Shown here one piece after another: positions 17,859 to 25,919 of a DNA stretch of 64,000 nucleotides. This DNA comes from Peptococcaceae bacterium (GTDB taxonomy: Bacteria > Bacillota > Desulfitobacteriia > Desulfitobacteriales > Syntrophobotulaceae). A program made the translations under genes and the position numbers. The notes beneath the pieces are model-generated. The model was not told the DNA's origin, did no database searches, and saw only the letters and a list, made by a program, of their open reading frames with translations. Where the stretch lies: assembly GCA_012517475.1 (NCBI GenBank), contig JAAYUV010000020.1, positions 32,846 through 96,845 on the forward strand, written 5' to 3'. Every line of letters starts with the position of its first letter. Position 1 is the stretch's first letter.

Positions 17859-17978
17859 TTAGAAAACGATACCTAAAGCGATTAACAGAAGAATAATGAC
17901 AACAACGATTGCGATACCGCATGCGCATCTTCCGCCAAATGCTCCACCGTAAGCCCCAACAGCTCCATCAACTGCCAT
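17859..17978 (-). CDS. YjcZ-like small membrane/spore protein 2
   Basis: 39 residues starting at an ATG with CAAAGGGGG upstream. The glycine-rich head (MAVDGAVGAYGGAFGG) contains a CAC motif and is followed by a hydrophobic C-terminal helix (GIAIVVVIILLLIALGIVF). The tail is nearly identical to that of the next gene (18026-18142), so the two are tandem duplicates. It has its own ribosome-binding site and lies 37 bp from the preceding gene. Confidence 0.75.
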   Translation of the reverse strand: MAVDGAVGAYGGAFGGRCACGIAIVVVIILLLIALGIVF

Positions 17979-18025
17979 CTTGAAAAACCCCCTTTGCATG
18001 TGAATACGAGAGTCAGAAATTTATA

Positions 18026-18142
18026 TTAGAATACAATGCCCAAAGCAATTAAGAGTAGAATAATAACTACTACGATTGCAATACCGCATGCGCATCCGCC
18101 ACCACCAAGTGCACCACCGAATGTGCCAGCTGCAACTGCCAT
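18026..18142 (-). CDS. YjcZ-like small membrane/spore protein 3
   Basis: 38 residues with AGGGAGGTGA before the ATG. The head MAVAAGTFGGALGGGG is followed by CAC and the tail GIAIVVVIILLLIALGIVF, identical in sequence to the tail of gene 2. This is clear evidence of recent tandem duplication within the cluster. A single C-terminal membrane helix is predicted. Confidence 0.75.
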   Translation of the reverse strand: MAVAAGTFGGALGGGGCACGIAIVVVIILLLIALGIVF

Positions 18143-18182
18143 TTTATTTCACCTCCCTGGCTTAAGATTTATCTTTTTTTAA

Positions 18183-18317
18183 CTAAAAGATTACGCCAAG
18201 CGCGATTAAAATAAGAATTGCAATAGCGATAATTCCTGCACCTACACCAAAACCGCCGTAACCGTAGCCGGTTGTGGCTGGATAAGCTGCTGCACCGTAA
18301 CAACCATAAGCGTACAT
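18183..18317 (-). CDS. YjcZ-like small membrane/spore protein 4 (first of the cluster)
   Basis: 44 residues with a strong AAGGAGGG ribosome-binding site. The Tyr/Gly-rich head (MYAYGCYGAAAYPATTGYGY) is followed by a hydrophobic tail (AGIIAIAILILIALGVIF) resembling that of protein 1. It is the promoter-proximal gene. The upstream minus-strand sequence CATATGAATATTATATT near 18362-18378 might be a sporulation-sigma -10 region, but this cannot be assigned with confidence. Confidence 0.75.
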   Translation of the reverse strand: MYAYGCYGAAAYPATTGYGYGGFGVGAGIIAIAILILIALGVIF

Positions 18318-18445
18318 TTTTTTCCCTCCTTCAAAACAAGCTTTTAACCTCTGTCAGAATATAATATTCATATGGACCAGGGTTTTGTTAAAGATTTTAC
18401 CATATATGGTAAAAAATGTTTTTCACAGAAGGCAAAAAAATGTCT

Positions 18446-18691
18446 GTTGCAAAACTACTTAAGAAGGTTTCCGCAATGTATAGCCGCTCTCGGCAGATCG
18501 TGAAGGCCACTCGCCTTCACGCATCCGTGGCGAGCCGCTCAATGCCATCCATGGCACCGGAAGAAATGTCCACTGGACATTTCTTCCCAGTCCATCCATG
18601 GACGTCGAAACAGCCGCGCTCCGGATCGCGTTACGCATGCGTAACGCGCTTAACGCTGTCTATACATTACGGAAACTAGTCGTTTTGCAAC
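18446..18691. repeat. 246-bp palindromic element with terminal inverted repeats (MITE- or BIME-like)
   Basis: The ends are imperfect inverted repeats: GTTGCAAAACTACTT... on the left (to 18483) and ...GTCGTTTTGCAAC on the right (from 18660), both continuing inward to TATAG/CTATA. Inside are several perfect palindromes: CGTGAAGGC/GCCTTCACG (18499-18521), GGAAGAAATGTCCA/TGGACATTTCTTCC (18559-18587), CGCGTTACGCA/TGCGTAACGCG (18627-18648) and GCCATCCATGGC (18544-18555). GC content is visibly higher than in the flanks. No convincing protein is encoded. The left end recurs at 58491-58531. The rest of the gap 18318-18734 is AT-rich promoter/3' sequence. Confidence 0.85.
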
Positions 18692-18734
18692 AACCCCATT
18701 TGCTGAAATAAGAAAACTATTAGAATTCTTAGGA

Positions 18735-19607
18735 TTATTCTATATTCTGTACGATGCCAATATGCCGGTGCTTATAAAAATCAAATAGCATTTGGGCTAA
18801 AAATAACAAGAGTATTGTTAAACTGACCCATTTTAAAAAACTCCAGGTTATTAGGGACAATAAATCAACTACGGTAGAAGCTATAACAAATGCATATAAC
18901 CTAACCAGTTTTTTAGTTATATCACCAGCTTTATATTTGGCAGTCATCCGTGCTCCGAAGGGTGAACCAATAAAAGCTCCGATAATCAGACAAACCCCTA
19001 ATAAATAATTTAATTGTATTTTGGCGCTGTATCCTATAATCCCGCCAATTGAAATAATAATTATTGCTGCCAGACTTGTCCCTATTGCTCTCTTTGTGTT
19101 AAACCCAAGCCAATCCATGAGGAGCGGAATTGTAATGAACCCTCCCCCAATCCCAAGTAAAGAGGAAAGAAACCCGATTATGATTCCGATGAAGGTCGAA
19201 ACAAGGTAAGGATTTTTATAAACATTTGTCTTTTCTTCCTTACTTTTATTTCTCTTGAGAGACAGGAGAAAGTAAACCTGAAGAATGATAAAAAAAACAC
19301 TGAGGAGCCAATCATACCGGCCGGAAATAAGCATCACAATGCGATTGGAACCTTGAGCAGTTAAAGCTCCCACCAACCCAATTATCGGCGCAATTTTCCA
19401 ATCAACATTATTCATTTTGGTATGTGCAATTGCTCCTGATAAGCTTGTTCCAAAGGTAAACATAAGGGAAGTGGGTATGGCAATGGCAGGACTAAATCCG
19501 GACAAGAAAAGAATTGGTACAAGAACGATGCCTCCTCCGATTCCATAAAATCCTGAAAGTGTACCCACAATAATTCCGATAGGTATAAAAAGCCACTCAA
19601 AAGCCAT
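18735..19607 (-). CDS. TSUP (TauE/SafE) family membrane permease
   Basis: 290 residues with about eight membrane segments in two related halves; the repeated motifs 'GTLSGFYGIGGGIVLVPIL' and 'GFLSSLLGIGGGFITIPLLM' are the TSUP family signature. Family members move sulfite, sulfoacetate, taurine-derived compounds or other organic anions across the cytoplasmic membrane. The gene starts 13 bp after the histidine kinase stop codon and so is cotranscribed with a two-component system that may sense its substrate. Substrate unknown. Confidence 0.86.
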   Translation of the reverse strand: MAFEWLFIPIGIIVGTLSGFYGIGGGIVLVPILFLSGFSPAIAIPTSLMFTFGTSLSGAIAHTKMNNVDWKIAPIIGLVGALTAQGSNRIVMLISGRYDWLLSVFFIILQVYFLLSLKRNKSKEEKTNVYKNPYLVSTFIGIIIGFLSSLLGIGGGFITIPLLMDWLGFNTKRAIGTSLAAIIIISIGGIIGYSAKIQLNYLLGVCLIIGAFIGSPFGARMTAKYKAGDITKKLVRLYAFVIASTVVDLLSLITWSFLKWVSLTILLLFLAQMLFDFYKHRHIGIVQNIE

Positions 19608-19620
19608 AATTTTTCCTTAG

Positions 19621-21057
19621 CTAGTTGGGAACTTCCAAAATTATCAGGAATTCCGAACCTTCTCCTACTTTACTTCTTACTTTTATTTTTCCATTATGTC
19701 CTAAAATAATAATTTTTGCAATGGCTAGTCCTAAGCCATGCCCCCCTTTTTCCTTGGTCCTGGATTTATCAGAACGATAGAACCTGTCAAAGATATGCCC
19801 CAGTTCTTCTTGGGACATTCCAATTCCCGTATCCTTAATACCTATAGTAATTCTATTGTTTTCCTTCTCCAAAGCAATAGTGATTTCGCCATCAGCCGGT
19901 GTATATTTCAATGCATTATCAATGAGTATGCGAATAGCCTGCTTCATTCTGTTCTTATCGGCAAATAAAGACACTTCCTGATTAATACTGCCTTTTATTG
20001 TATGGGTTGTGTCAATAATCTGGGTTTCCTTAATAATATCCGAAAGCATCTCCGAAAGACTGAATTCCTCTTTTTCAAAGACAAACGTGCTGTTATCATG
20101 CCTTGCAAGAAATAAGAGTTTATCAATAAGTTCATTCATACCCTCTGCTTCGTTTTTGATGGCATCAATAGATTCCTGAAGAACTTCCTGATCGTTTTTC
20201 CCCCAACGATCCAGCATAACGGTATATCCTTGAATTACAGCGATTGGTGTTCTCAATTCATGGGATGCATCCGAAACAAATTGCCGCTGTCTTTTATACT
20301 GGTCTTCAATTCTGTTCATCATTTCGTTGAATGTAAGGGCCAGTTCTTTCAGTTCATTTTTTGAGCCGCTTACATTGATACGCAAATTGAGATTCTTTTC
20401 CGATACTTCCTTAACCGTTTGAGTCATTTCTTTTATAGGCTGAAAGATTTTCCTTCCTGAAAAAGCTGTGGATAGGACTGAAAGAAGAAGAAAAATGGAA
20501 TTAACAATGAGAATGATTTCGGAGATTTTTATGATTTCTTTCCAATCTTCCCGTATATCCGAGTATATCATAATCTGAACATTCTCTCCGGAAATGACAG
20601 CACCCCGGTTAATTCCAAGGAATAGATTATTCTCTGACCATACTATTCCTGCTATATGATGATAACCATAGCTGTTAACCGGTTTTGCGGCAAATATCAA
20701 ATTATTATTCAGGTCATATATCTCAACAGGGATATCTTTTTGTTCCGAATACGCTTTTATTTCCGAAAAATCTAATTTATCTTTGTTAATAATGTCAAAA
20801 AGAGCATGATAATCCTCCTGAACTGTCTCCAGGATTGTTATACCCCCGAATACAAGAATGACGCAAAGACCTGCTCCAACCATCGCCTTTACCAGAATAT
20901 TAATATGCCTTAAAGACAATTTAAGCCGGATAGAATACTCCGCTTTTTCCCTAACTGTCTTAACCACATAAACCAGTAAGGATACAGGAAAAAAGATAAC
21001 CTTAACTACTCTTTTTTTGATATCATTGCCGTTTTTCTTTTTGTCTCTACTCTTCAT
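19621..21057 (-). CDS. sensor histidine kinase (HAMP-HisKA-HATPase)
   Basis: About 478 residues from an ATG at 21057 that overlaps the response-regulator 3' end; a TTG seven codons upstream is less likely. Order: TM helix near residues 60-85, an extracytoplasmic sensor of about 95 residues, a second TM, HAMP, a HisKA domain with phospho-accepting His in 'FVSDASHELRTPIAVIQGY', and an HATPase domain with 'GIGMSQEELGHIFDRFYRSDKSRT' and 'GHGLGLAIAK'. Forms a pair with the regulator at 21047-21733 and controls, or is coexpressed with, the TSUP permease. Confidence 0.9.
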   Translation of the reverse strand: MKSRDKKKNGNDIKKRVVKVIFFPVSLLVYVVKTVREKAEYSIRLKLSLRHINILVKAMVGAGLCVILVFGGITILETVQEDYHALFDIINKDKLDFSEIKAYSEQKDIPVEIYDLNNNLIFAAKPVNSYGYHHIAGIVWSENNLFLGINRGAVISGENVQIMIYSDIREDWKEIIKISEIILIVNSIFLLLSVLSTAFSGRKIFQPIKEMTQTVKEVSEKNLNLRINVSGSKNELKELALTFNEMMNRIEDQYKRQRQFVSDASHELRTPIAVIQGYTVMLDRWGKNDQEVLQESIDAIKNEAEGMNELIDKLLFLARHDNSTFVFEKEEFSLSEMLSDIIKETQIIDTTHTIKGSINQEVSLFADKNRMKQAIRILIDNALKYTPADGEITIALEKENNRITIGIKDTGIGMSQEELGHIFDRFYRSDKSRTKEKGGHGLGLAIAKIIILGHNGKIKVRSKVGEGSEFLIILEVPN

Positions 21058-21733
21058 TTTGTTTAAAAATATACCCAACCCCTCTTACAGTATGAATAAA
21101 CTGTACTGCAAATTGCTGATCTATTTTGTTGCGCAAATACTTTATATATACGTCCGTGACATTGGTGTCACCATAAAAATCATATCCCCATACATGATCC
21201 AGTATCTTTTCTCTTGTCAATACGATACCCTTATTTTCCATCAAATATTTGAGCAGTTCAAATTCCTTTTTAGATAAAGAAATCTCTTTGCCGGAATAAG
21301 TTACTCTATGCTCATCCACGAATAAACTTAACTTGCCGCATTCGAGCTGAAGGTTATTTGCTCCTCTTTTTCCTTTTCGTTTTAATACTACTCTGATCCT
21401 CGCCAGTAATTCTTCGATGGCAAAAGACTTCGTCATATAATCATCGGCGCCGCTGTCAAGCCCCATAACTTTATCTGAAACATCATCCTTGGCGGTAAGC
21501 ATGATGATGGGAACATCCGACTCCCGCCTTACTCTTCTGCAAACTTCAATACCGCTTAATCCCGGAAGCATAAGATCAAGGATAATCAAGTCAATATCTC
21601 CCGCCATAGCTTTTTCATAACCGAGCCTGCCATCATGTGCGACTTCCACCGCATATCCTTCGTGGTTGAGTTCAAGCTCTAAAAACCTCGCTATTTTGAC
21701 TTCATCTTCGATAACCAGTATTTTCGTTTTCAT
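21047..21733 (-). CDS. OmpR/PhoB-family response regulator
   Basis: 228 residues from the ATG at 21733 (MKTKILVIEDEVKIARFLE); the frame opens slightly earlier at a TTG without better support. The receiver domain holds acidic residues (EDE), the phosphorylated Asp in 'LIILDLMLPGLSG' and a Lys in 'MLTAKDD'. The C-terminal winged helix carries 'LTREKILDHVWGYDFYGDTNVTDVYIKYLRNKID'-type features (key motif 'VDVYI' here 'TDVYI'). First gene of the RR-HK-TSUP operon. Confidence 0.9.
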   Translation of the reverse strand: MKTKILVIEDEVKIARFLELELNHEGYAVEVAHDGRLGYEKAMAGDIDLIILDLMLPGLSGIEVCRRVRRESDVPIIMLTAKDDVSDKVMGLDSGADDYMTKSFAIEELLARIRVVLKRKGKRGANNLQLECGKLSLFVDEHRVTYSGKEISLSKKEFELLKYLMENKGIVLTREKILDHVWGYDFYGDTNVTDVYIKYLRNKIDQQFAVQFIHTVRGVGYIFKQNEE

Positions 21734-21832
21734 TACTGCACCCGCTATCTCCGGCAAATTTTGCCAGGTTCATCATCAGCTTGATTATAAACGCAAATGA
21801 ACCTGTAAACAATACAGGTTCATTTAGTGCCA

Positions 21833-22378
21833 TTATTCTACTGTAATTTCATTGATTTGATCTTCTTTGCCTGTATTCTTATTTTCGCTTTTCATATTGT
21901 TTTGCTCTTTCTCTGCAGGCTTTTCACGCATTTGCTCGGTAGCTGTTCTTACTTTGCTTCCGATTCCGTCTACAATGTCATTGATATTGACTTCTTCCCC
22001 TTCAACTTTTTTGATTCTGATTTTATAACCCATCAGATAAATTGCTATAAAGAGGATGATATAAAGCCAGAATACGGGCATCGTAATCAGTACTGCGAGC
22101 AGAAGGATATTTACAGGAATGTTTAAGATAATATTTTCATCTTTTTCAATTATAAATCTTGTTACAAATCCTTTTTGAATCAGTTCTTTAACTTTTTTCC
22201 CTAAGCCGCGGTTTTTTTCCGAGGAATAGCTTTTTGATTTGTGCCCGTGGTTTTTCTCAAACTCAATAATCGCTTCAATTAAGTCCCCATCGTGTTTGCT
22301 CAGCAATTCTTTTGCTTCTTGATAGCTGCAGTTTGTTCTTTTCCTCATTTCATCGATTTGTTCCATACTAATACTCAT
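21833..22378 (-). CDS. DUF4342-like protein with N-terminal UBA-like domain
   Basis: 181 residues from the ATG at 22378 (MSISMEQIDEMRKRT), with GGAG 9 nt upstream. Residues about 5-45 look like a UBA/TS-N-type three-helix domain (TNCSYQEAKELLSKHDGDLIEA). Next comes a basic linker, a DUF4342-type segment ('VTRFIIEKDENIILNIPVNILLLAVLI') with two membrane helices, and a charged C-terminal tail. Function is unknown; similar proteins occur widely in Firmicutes. It stands alone between the two-component operon and the queF operon. Confidence 0.7.
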   Translation of the reverse strand: MSISMEQIDEMRKRTNCSYQEAKELLSKHDGDLIEAIIEFEKNHGHKSKSYSSEKNRGLGKKVKELIQKGFVTRFIIEKDENIILNIPVNILLLAVLITMPVFWLYIILFIAIYLMGYKIRIKKVEGEEVNINDIVDGIGSKVRTATEQMREKPAEKEQNNMKSENKNTGKEDQINEITVE

Positions 22379-22448
22379 TGCGATCAACTCCATTCTTGAA
22401 TATGAACTTATTCTACCGCAATTTAATTAGATAGTACTTAATGAAAGA

Positions 22449-22925
22449 TTAGAATTCGATTAGAGTTTTCCCGTAGCTTAACATCCGTTTTTCCGCAAAA
22501 TCTGCCCATTTGCTTCCTGGTTGTCCATAATTGGCAAACGGGTGAATCGAGATTCCCCCTCTGGGCGTAAATGTACCGATTACTTCAATATATTTCGGAT
22601 TCAGGAGTCTAATCAAGTCTTCCATGATAATATTGACAACATCCTCGTGAAAATCTCCATGGTTTCTAAAACTAAACAGATATAATTTTAACGACTTACT
22701 CTCAACAAGCTTTTTATCCGGTACATAGTAAATATGGATTGCTGCAAAATCCGGCTGGCCGGTCATGGGACACAAACTTGTAAACTCAGGACAGTCCAGC
22801 TTAACAAAATAATCATGGTCAGGGTGCTTATTATCAAAACATTCCAGTAGGTTCGGGCTATAATCATACGCATAGGTCGTTTTAGAACCCAAATGAGATA
22901 AACCCTCAATCCCTTTACCCTTCAT
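22449..22925 (-). CDS. queF: QueF, NADPH-dependent 7-cyano-7-deazaguanine reductase
   Basis: 158 residues, the short unimodular QueF type. It reduces preQ0 to preQ1 in the queuosine tRNA modification pathway. Visible motifs: nucleophile Cys52 in '[10 protein letters not shown]' with Asp59, and the QueF NADPH motif region '[21 protein letters not shown]'. The start overlaps the upstream transporter gene by 11 bp, and the operon is preceded by a preQ1-type riboswitch. Confidence 0.95.
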   Translation of the reverse strand: MKGKGIEGLSHLGSKTTYAYDYSPNLLECFDNKHPDHDYFVKLDCPEFTSLCPMTGQPDFAAIHIYYVPDKKLVESKSLKLYLFSFRNHGDFHEDVVNIIMEDLIRLLNPKYIEVIGTFTPRGGISIHPFANYGQPGSKWADFAEKRMLSYGKTLIEF

Positions 22926-23454
22926 TTGCCTGAACCTCCCATCGGGTTTTAAAAAGCATTAACACAAGAATCCCAATCATTTGCATAGCGCTTTTCACGG
23001 TGAATTGGCCAAGTATGGCGTTCGGAATCGCTTCCCATGGCAGGAATCCCGAAAATAATGGGGATAGTCCGATTACGATAAAAACCACGCTGTCTAAAAA
23101 ACCGCTTATGATCCCGCTGGTAAATACCTTCTTTAAAAACGTTACTTTATAGCGTGTATAAATTTCCGTATCAACCGATTCAGAAAGCAGAAAGGAAATA
23201 GCAGAGGCGGCAGTTATGGCCAGGGTGTCCCCAAGAATTTTAGAAGTTACCGCCGAGAGGATCAAGGCGATGATAATTGCATAATAGGCTGACCTTCGCC
23301 CATATTTATTTTGGATCAGGTCCCGAAGAACAAGCGTTGCTCCAATCAACCAAGTCCCCCATGGAATCAGGAATGGCCCCAATTGCATGGGCGTAAATGA
23401 AGCGGTAATCACATTTGCGGTTACAATAGCGAGTAAGTATAAAATCAGAACCAT
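22915..23454 (-). CDS. YhhQ/VUT-family queuosine precursor transporter
   Basis: 179 residues from the ATG at 23454, chosen for its GGGGAGGACAAT ribosome-binding site; the frame is open 18 codons further but those overlap the riboswitch terminator. About six membrane helices with the family phrases '[20 protein letters not shown]' and '[14 protein letters not shown]'. YhhQ-type (PF02592) proteins import preQ0 or related queuosine precursors. Overlap with queF and the upstream preQ1-like riboswitch strongly support this role. Confidence 0.9.
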   Translation of the reverse strand: MVLILYLLAIVTANVITASFTPMQLGPFLIPWGTWLIGATLVLRDLIQNKYGRRSAYYAIIIALILSAVTSKILGDTLAITAASAISFLLSESVDTEIYTRYKVTFLKKVFTSGIISGFLDSVVFIVIGLSPLFSGFLPWEAIPNAILGQFTVKSAMQMIGILVLMLFKTRWEVQANEG

Positions 23455-23483
23455 ATTGTCCTCCCCAGACTTATTTTTTATTA

Positions 23484-23576
23484 TAAAAAAAGAGGCAATC
23501 CGCCCCAAACATAAAACTACCGAAAGGTAGTTCGTCCTAGTTTTGTTTAGAGACAGGATGGATTACGAACTGTCTT
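23484..23576 (-). promoter_or_regulatory. preQ1-I-like riboswitch with transcription terminator
   Basis: Leader of the yhhQ-queF operon. On the minus strand a 6-bp P1 stem AGACAG (23570-23575) / CTGTCT (23551-23556) encloses a loop starting TTCG and ending ATCC. It is followed by the A-rich tail TCTAAACAAAACTAGGA (23534-23550), the layout of a class I preQ1 aptamer. Next come a hairpin AACTACC/GGTAGTT (23515-23532) and a terminator GGGGC/GCCTC with a run of seven Ts (23484-23506). Ligand binding would favour termination and lower precursor uptake. Identification rests on architecture plus gene context; a covariance search was not run. Confidence 0.8.
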
Positions 23577-23693
23577 TTTTCACTTTGTGGTTCGAGCATA
23601 ACATATGTGTGGAATGATGTAAATAGGTTAAAGACAATGGAGTTAATTATCTGCAAATATTCCTGATAATTAATACGATTAATTTTGCAGCCT

Positions 23694-23721
23694 AAATAAT
23701 AGAGAAAATTCTCTATTATTT
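23694..23721. promoter_or_regulatory. 28-bp perfect palindrome between the queF operon and dedA
   Basis: AAATAATAGAGAA / TTCTCTATTATTT arms of 13 bp around AA, fully symmetric. It lies in the roughly 310-bp divergent gap (23577-23887) that must hold promoters for both transcripts. It lacks a following U-run on either side, so an operator is more likely than a terminator. Nothing else identifiable was seen in this gap. Confidence 0.45.
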
Positions 23722-23887
23722 GACGAAATTCATAATTATATGTTTTTTTGATATCGCCATTTGTGTTTTTCATGTTAAAATATAGGGGTATCTGATGAAA
23801 TTGAGGAATCAATCGCATGCATTTTATAATACAATATAGTATACATAAATTTTATTATATTTTAATTTAACAGGGGTAGGTCAATCA

Positions 23888-24505
23888 GTGGAATACCAAA
23901 TTGCCTATTTACTAAAACATTATGGCTACGTAGGAATTTTAATTGCACTCTCAGGAGGAATGATCGGTTTTCCGTTTCCTGATGAGGTACTCATGACTTT
24001 CGTAGGGTACCAGGTTACCAAAGGAAACATGGTTTATTCCTTGGCTATTGCCACTGCGTTTTTTGGCGCTACAGTCGGGATAACGTTCAGTTATATGCTG
24101 GGATATAAACTGGGATTACCCTTTTTAAAAAAATATGGACCAAAAGTAAATATTACTGAAGAAAAAATTGAAAAAACCCATCAACTTTTCCTGCGATACG
24201 GAAGTATTTGGATTTTTATTGGGTACTTTATTCCCGGCGTCCGTCATATTAATGGTTACCTGGCAGGAATCGGAAATATGGGTTTGAGGAAATTTGGTAT
24301 ATTTGCTTATTCCGGGGCGCTAATTTGGAGTTTTACTTTTATTACATTAGGATATAATTTAGGAGAACAGTGGTATGTGATTAGGAGAATCACAACTCAT
24401 TATTGGAAGTATGGGTTTGCAGCCCTTATTTTCTTGGTTGTCATCGGTATGCTTACATATTTTTTATTGAAAAACTACTGGAAGAAAAAGAATCCCGAAA
24501 ATTAA
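23888..24505 (+). CDS. DedA-family membrane protein
   Basis: 205 residues, GTG start with AGGGGTAGGT upstream. DedA/SNARE-associated fold: 'FPFPDEVLMTFVGY' near the N-terminus, 'G...YMLGYKLG', and the conserved 'RYGSIWIFIGYFIPGVRHINGYLAGIGNM' block (key residues R, G, P, G, R). Members act as undecaprenyl-phosphate or phospholipid flippases in the cytoplasmic membrane. Monocistronic, followed by the terminator at 24661-24684. Confidence 0.9.
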   Translation: MEYQIAYLLKHYGYVGILIALSGGMIGFPFPDEVLMTFVGYQVTKGNMVYSLAIATAFFGATVGITFSYMLGYKLGLPFLKKYGPKVNITEEKIEKTHQLFLRYGSIWIFIGYFIPGVRHINGYLAGIGNMGLRKFGIFAYSGALIWSFTFITLGYNLGEQWYVIRRITTHYWKYGFAALIFLVVIGMLTYFLLKNYWKKKNPEN

Positions 24506-24660
24506 GGTTTATTAACTCATTCCATGGCCGTTGTTAATAATTATTTCAGTTTGATAAAAAATATTGAATTTTATATAAAAAATTGTTTGTATATCTTGCT
24601 TTTTGTCGAAATTTGGGTTATAAATATTTTAGTACTTCAAAATTATACTCCTTTTATATA

Positions 24661-24684
24661 CAAATGATTTTTCGGAATCATTTG
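24661..24684 (+). terminator. terminator after dedA
   Basis: 9-bp stem CAAATGATT / AATCATTTG with a 6-nt loop, followed by TTTTTT. It is 155 bp beyond the dedA stop. The rest of the gap 24506-24936 is AT-rich with no recognisable gene, apart from the opposing terminator at 24841-24864. Confidence 0.8.
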
Positions 24685-24840
24685 TTTTTTATTTCATTCA
24701 CTTTTTTAGCATTTTTATTTGCAAAGTCTATTTGCTACTGTTGATGCCAGTAAATACATTTCTTCAAAGTATATTTCAAGCGAAATGCTTATAGTTTATG
24801 TGATTTTTTGTATTCACCATGCTCTGTAATGAAAACAAAC

Positions 24841-24864
24841 CTGGCACCGGAAAAGCAGTGCCAG
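24841..24864 (-). terminator. terminator of the MacAB-TolC-like efflux operon
   Basis: 7-bp stem CTGGCAC / GTGCCAG with a 10-nt loop. On the minus strand it is followed by GTTTGTTTTC, a moderate U-tract, 72 bp after the stop codon of the TolC-like gene. Confidence 0.65.
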
Positions 24865-24936
24865 TTAGAATAGTTACCCTATTATTTTAAACTGACTTAT
24901 TGTAATTAACTTTTAATAGATCCTAACATAATTAAA

Positions 24937-25893
24937 CTAGCTAAAAATTAAACCTCTCATAGCCCATTGATATCTTTGATATGCAATATATAAATTATCT
25001 TTAGCTTTAGATGTATCAGCCAATTTACCGGTCCAGGTATATTCTGCACTTACAAAATCAAGTTGACTCAGTATTCCGTAGCTTAATTTTTTACGGGCAA
25101 TTTCATAATCGTGCTGGGCAATATCTGCAAGCTTCTGAGAGTTTTGATAATTTTCCAGGGCATCTTTCAGTGCCTTATAAATATTATAAAAAGAATCTTT
25201 AAATTGCATTTTAACAATATCTTTTTCTCTTTGATCCTTTCCTGATCCCGGTAATTCAACTATTTTGATATCATAGCTTTGTAGTCTAGCAACTTCATAA
25301 TCTGTGTCAAAATCTATAGCACGGATTTTATTTAAATCAGGTTCAGGAACAGACTCAATGGTAAGTGGAGTACTTACATCTTGATTGAGGCTCAAATTGA
25401 AGTCTCTAAGTGCCTTACTCAAATCATCTTGCGCTTTTACAGTGACCCTTTTTTGATCAGACAATGCGTTTTCAGCCTTAACCTTATCTTCTTTGGATGC
25501 CCTGCCCACGCTTTCTTTTAAAGTAGTAATTTTTAACTGATAAGCAAGCTGGGCTTCCTTGGTCTGGCTTAAATAGAGATCTCTTTTTAATTGGTTATAA
25601 TCGGCGAAAGCTTTCTGCTTATTCCATACAATTTGCAGGTTGGATTTAGAGGTATTATAGCCCTGAGTAACAATGCCTGCGCCCCAGGAATTGGTTTTAT
25701 CTGCGTTGTCTACTGTATTAGCATATGATTTATTATTATTTTGTACATCTGGATTTCTACCAATAATTAATTCCTCTATCTTATCAAATGGCAGGGAATA
25801 AACCGGGTCCAAACAAAAGGCCTGAAATGGGAATGCAAGTAACATAATACAACTTAGAACTAAAACAGTAATTTTCTTTAATGATTTTTTCAT
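24937..25893 (-). CDS. TolC-like (outer membrane efflux fold) exported protein
   Basis: 318 residues with a Sec signal peptide (hydrophobic VLVLSCIMLLAFPFQAFC, cleavage near residue 27). The remainder is almost all alpha-helical with the TolC/OEP duplicated-hairpin phrases: 'QLAYQLKITTLKESV' early and 'YEIARKKLSYGILSQLDFVSAEYTW' late (compare the OEP 'rY..G..s..dvl.Ae'). TolC is usually about 430-490 residues, so this is short and lacks much of the beta-barrel sequence. It is the last gene of a MacAB-like operon. In a monoderm it cannot be an outer-membrane channel; it may act as a cell-wall-spanning helical conduit or scaffold (inference). Confidence 0.75.
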   Translation of the reverse strand: MKKSLKKITVLVLSCIMLLAFPFQAFCLDPVYSLPFDKIEELIIGRNPDVQNNNKSYANTVDNADKTNSWGAGIVTQGYNTSKSNLQIVWNKQKAFADYNQLKRDLYLSQTKEAQLAYQLKITTLKESVGRASKEDKVKAENALSDQKRVTVKAQDDLSKALRDFNLSLNQDVSTPLTIESVPEPDLNKIRAIDFDTDYEVARLQSYDIKIVELPGSGKDQREKDIVKMQFKDSFYNIYKALKDALENYQNSQKLADIAQHDYEIARKKLSYGILSQLDFVSAEYTWTGKLADTSKAKDNLYIAYQRYQWAMRGLIFS

Positions 25894-25919
25894 TCGTCAC
25901 CCTCCTCTGTTATCGCCTG

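Noticed and set aside
18416..18679. 87-codon plus-strand ORF
   Set aside because: It runs through the nested palindromes of the repeat element; composition follows the repeats and there is no ribosome-binding site at the start.
23537..23818. 93-codon minus-strand ORF upstream of the yhhQ-queF operon
   Set aside because: No ribosome-binding site, and its last codons are the preQ1-like aptamer itself, so the coding potential is a by-product of the leader RNA.
24841..24864. TGGCAC sequence as a sigma-54 promoter
   Set aside because: No GC element at the required 10-bp distance, and the sequence is fully explained as the stem of a terminator.
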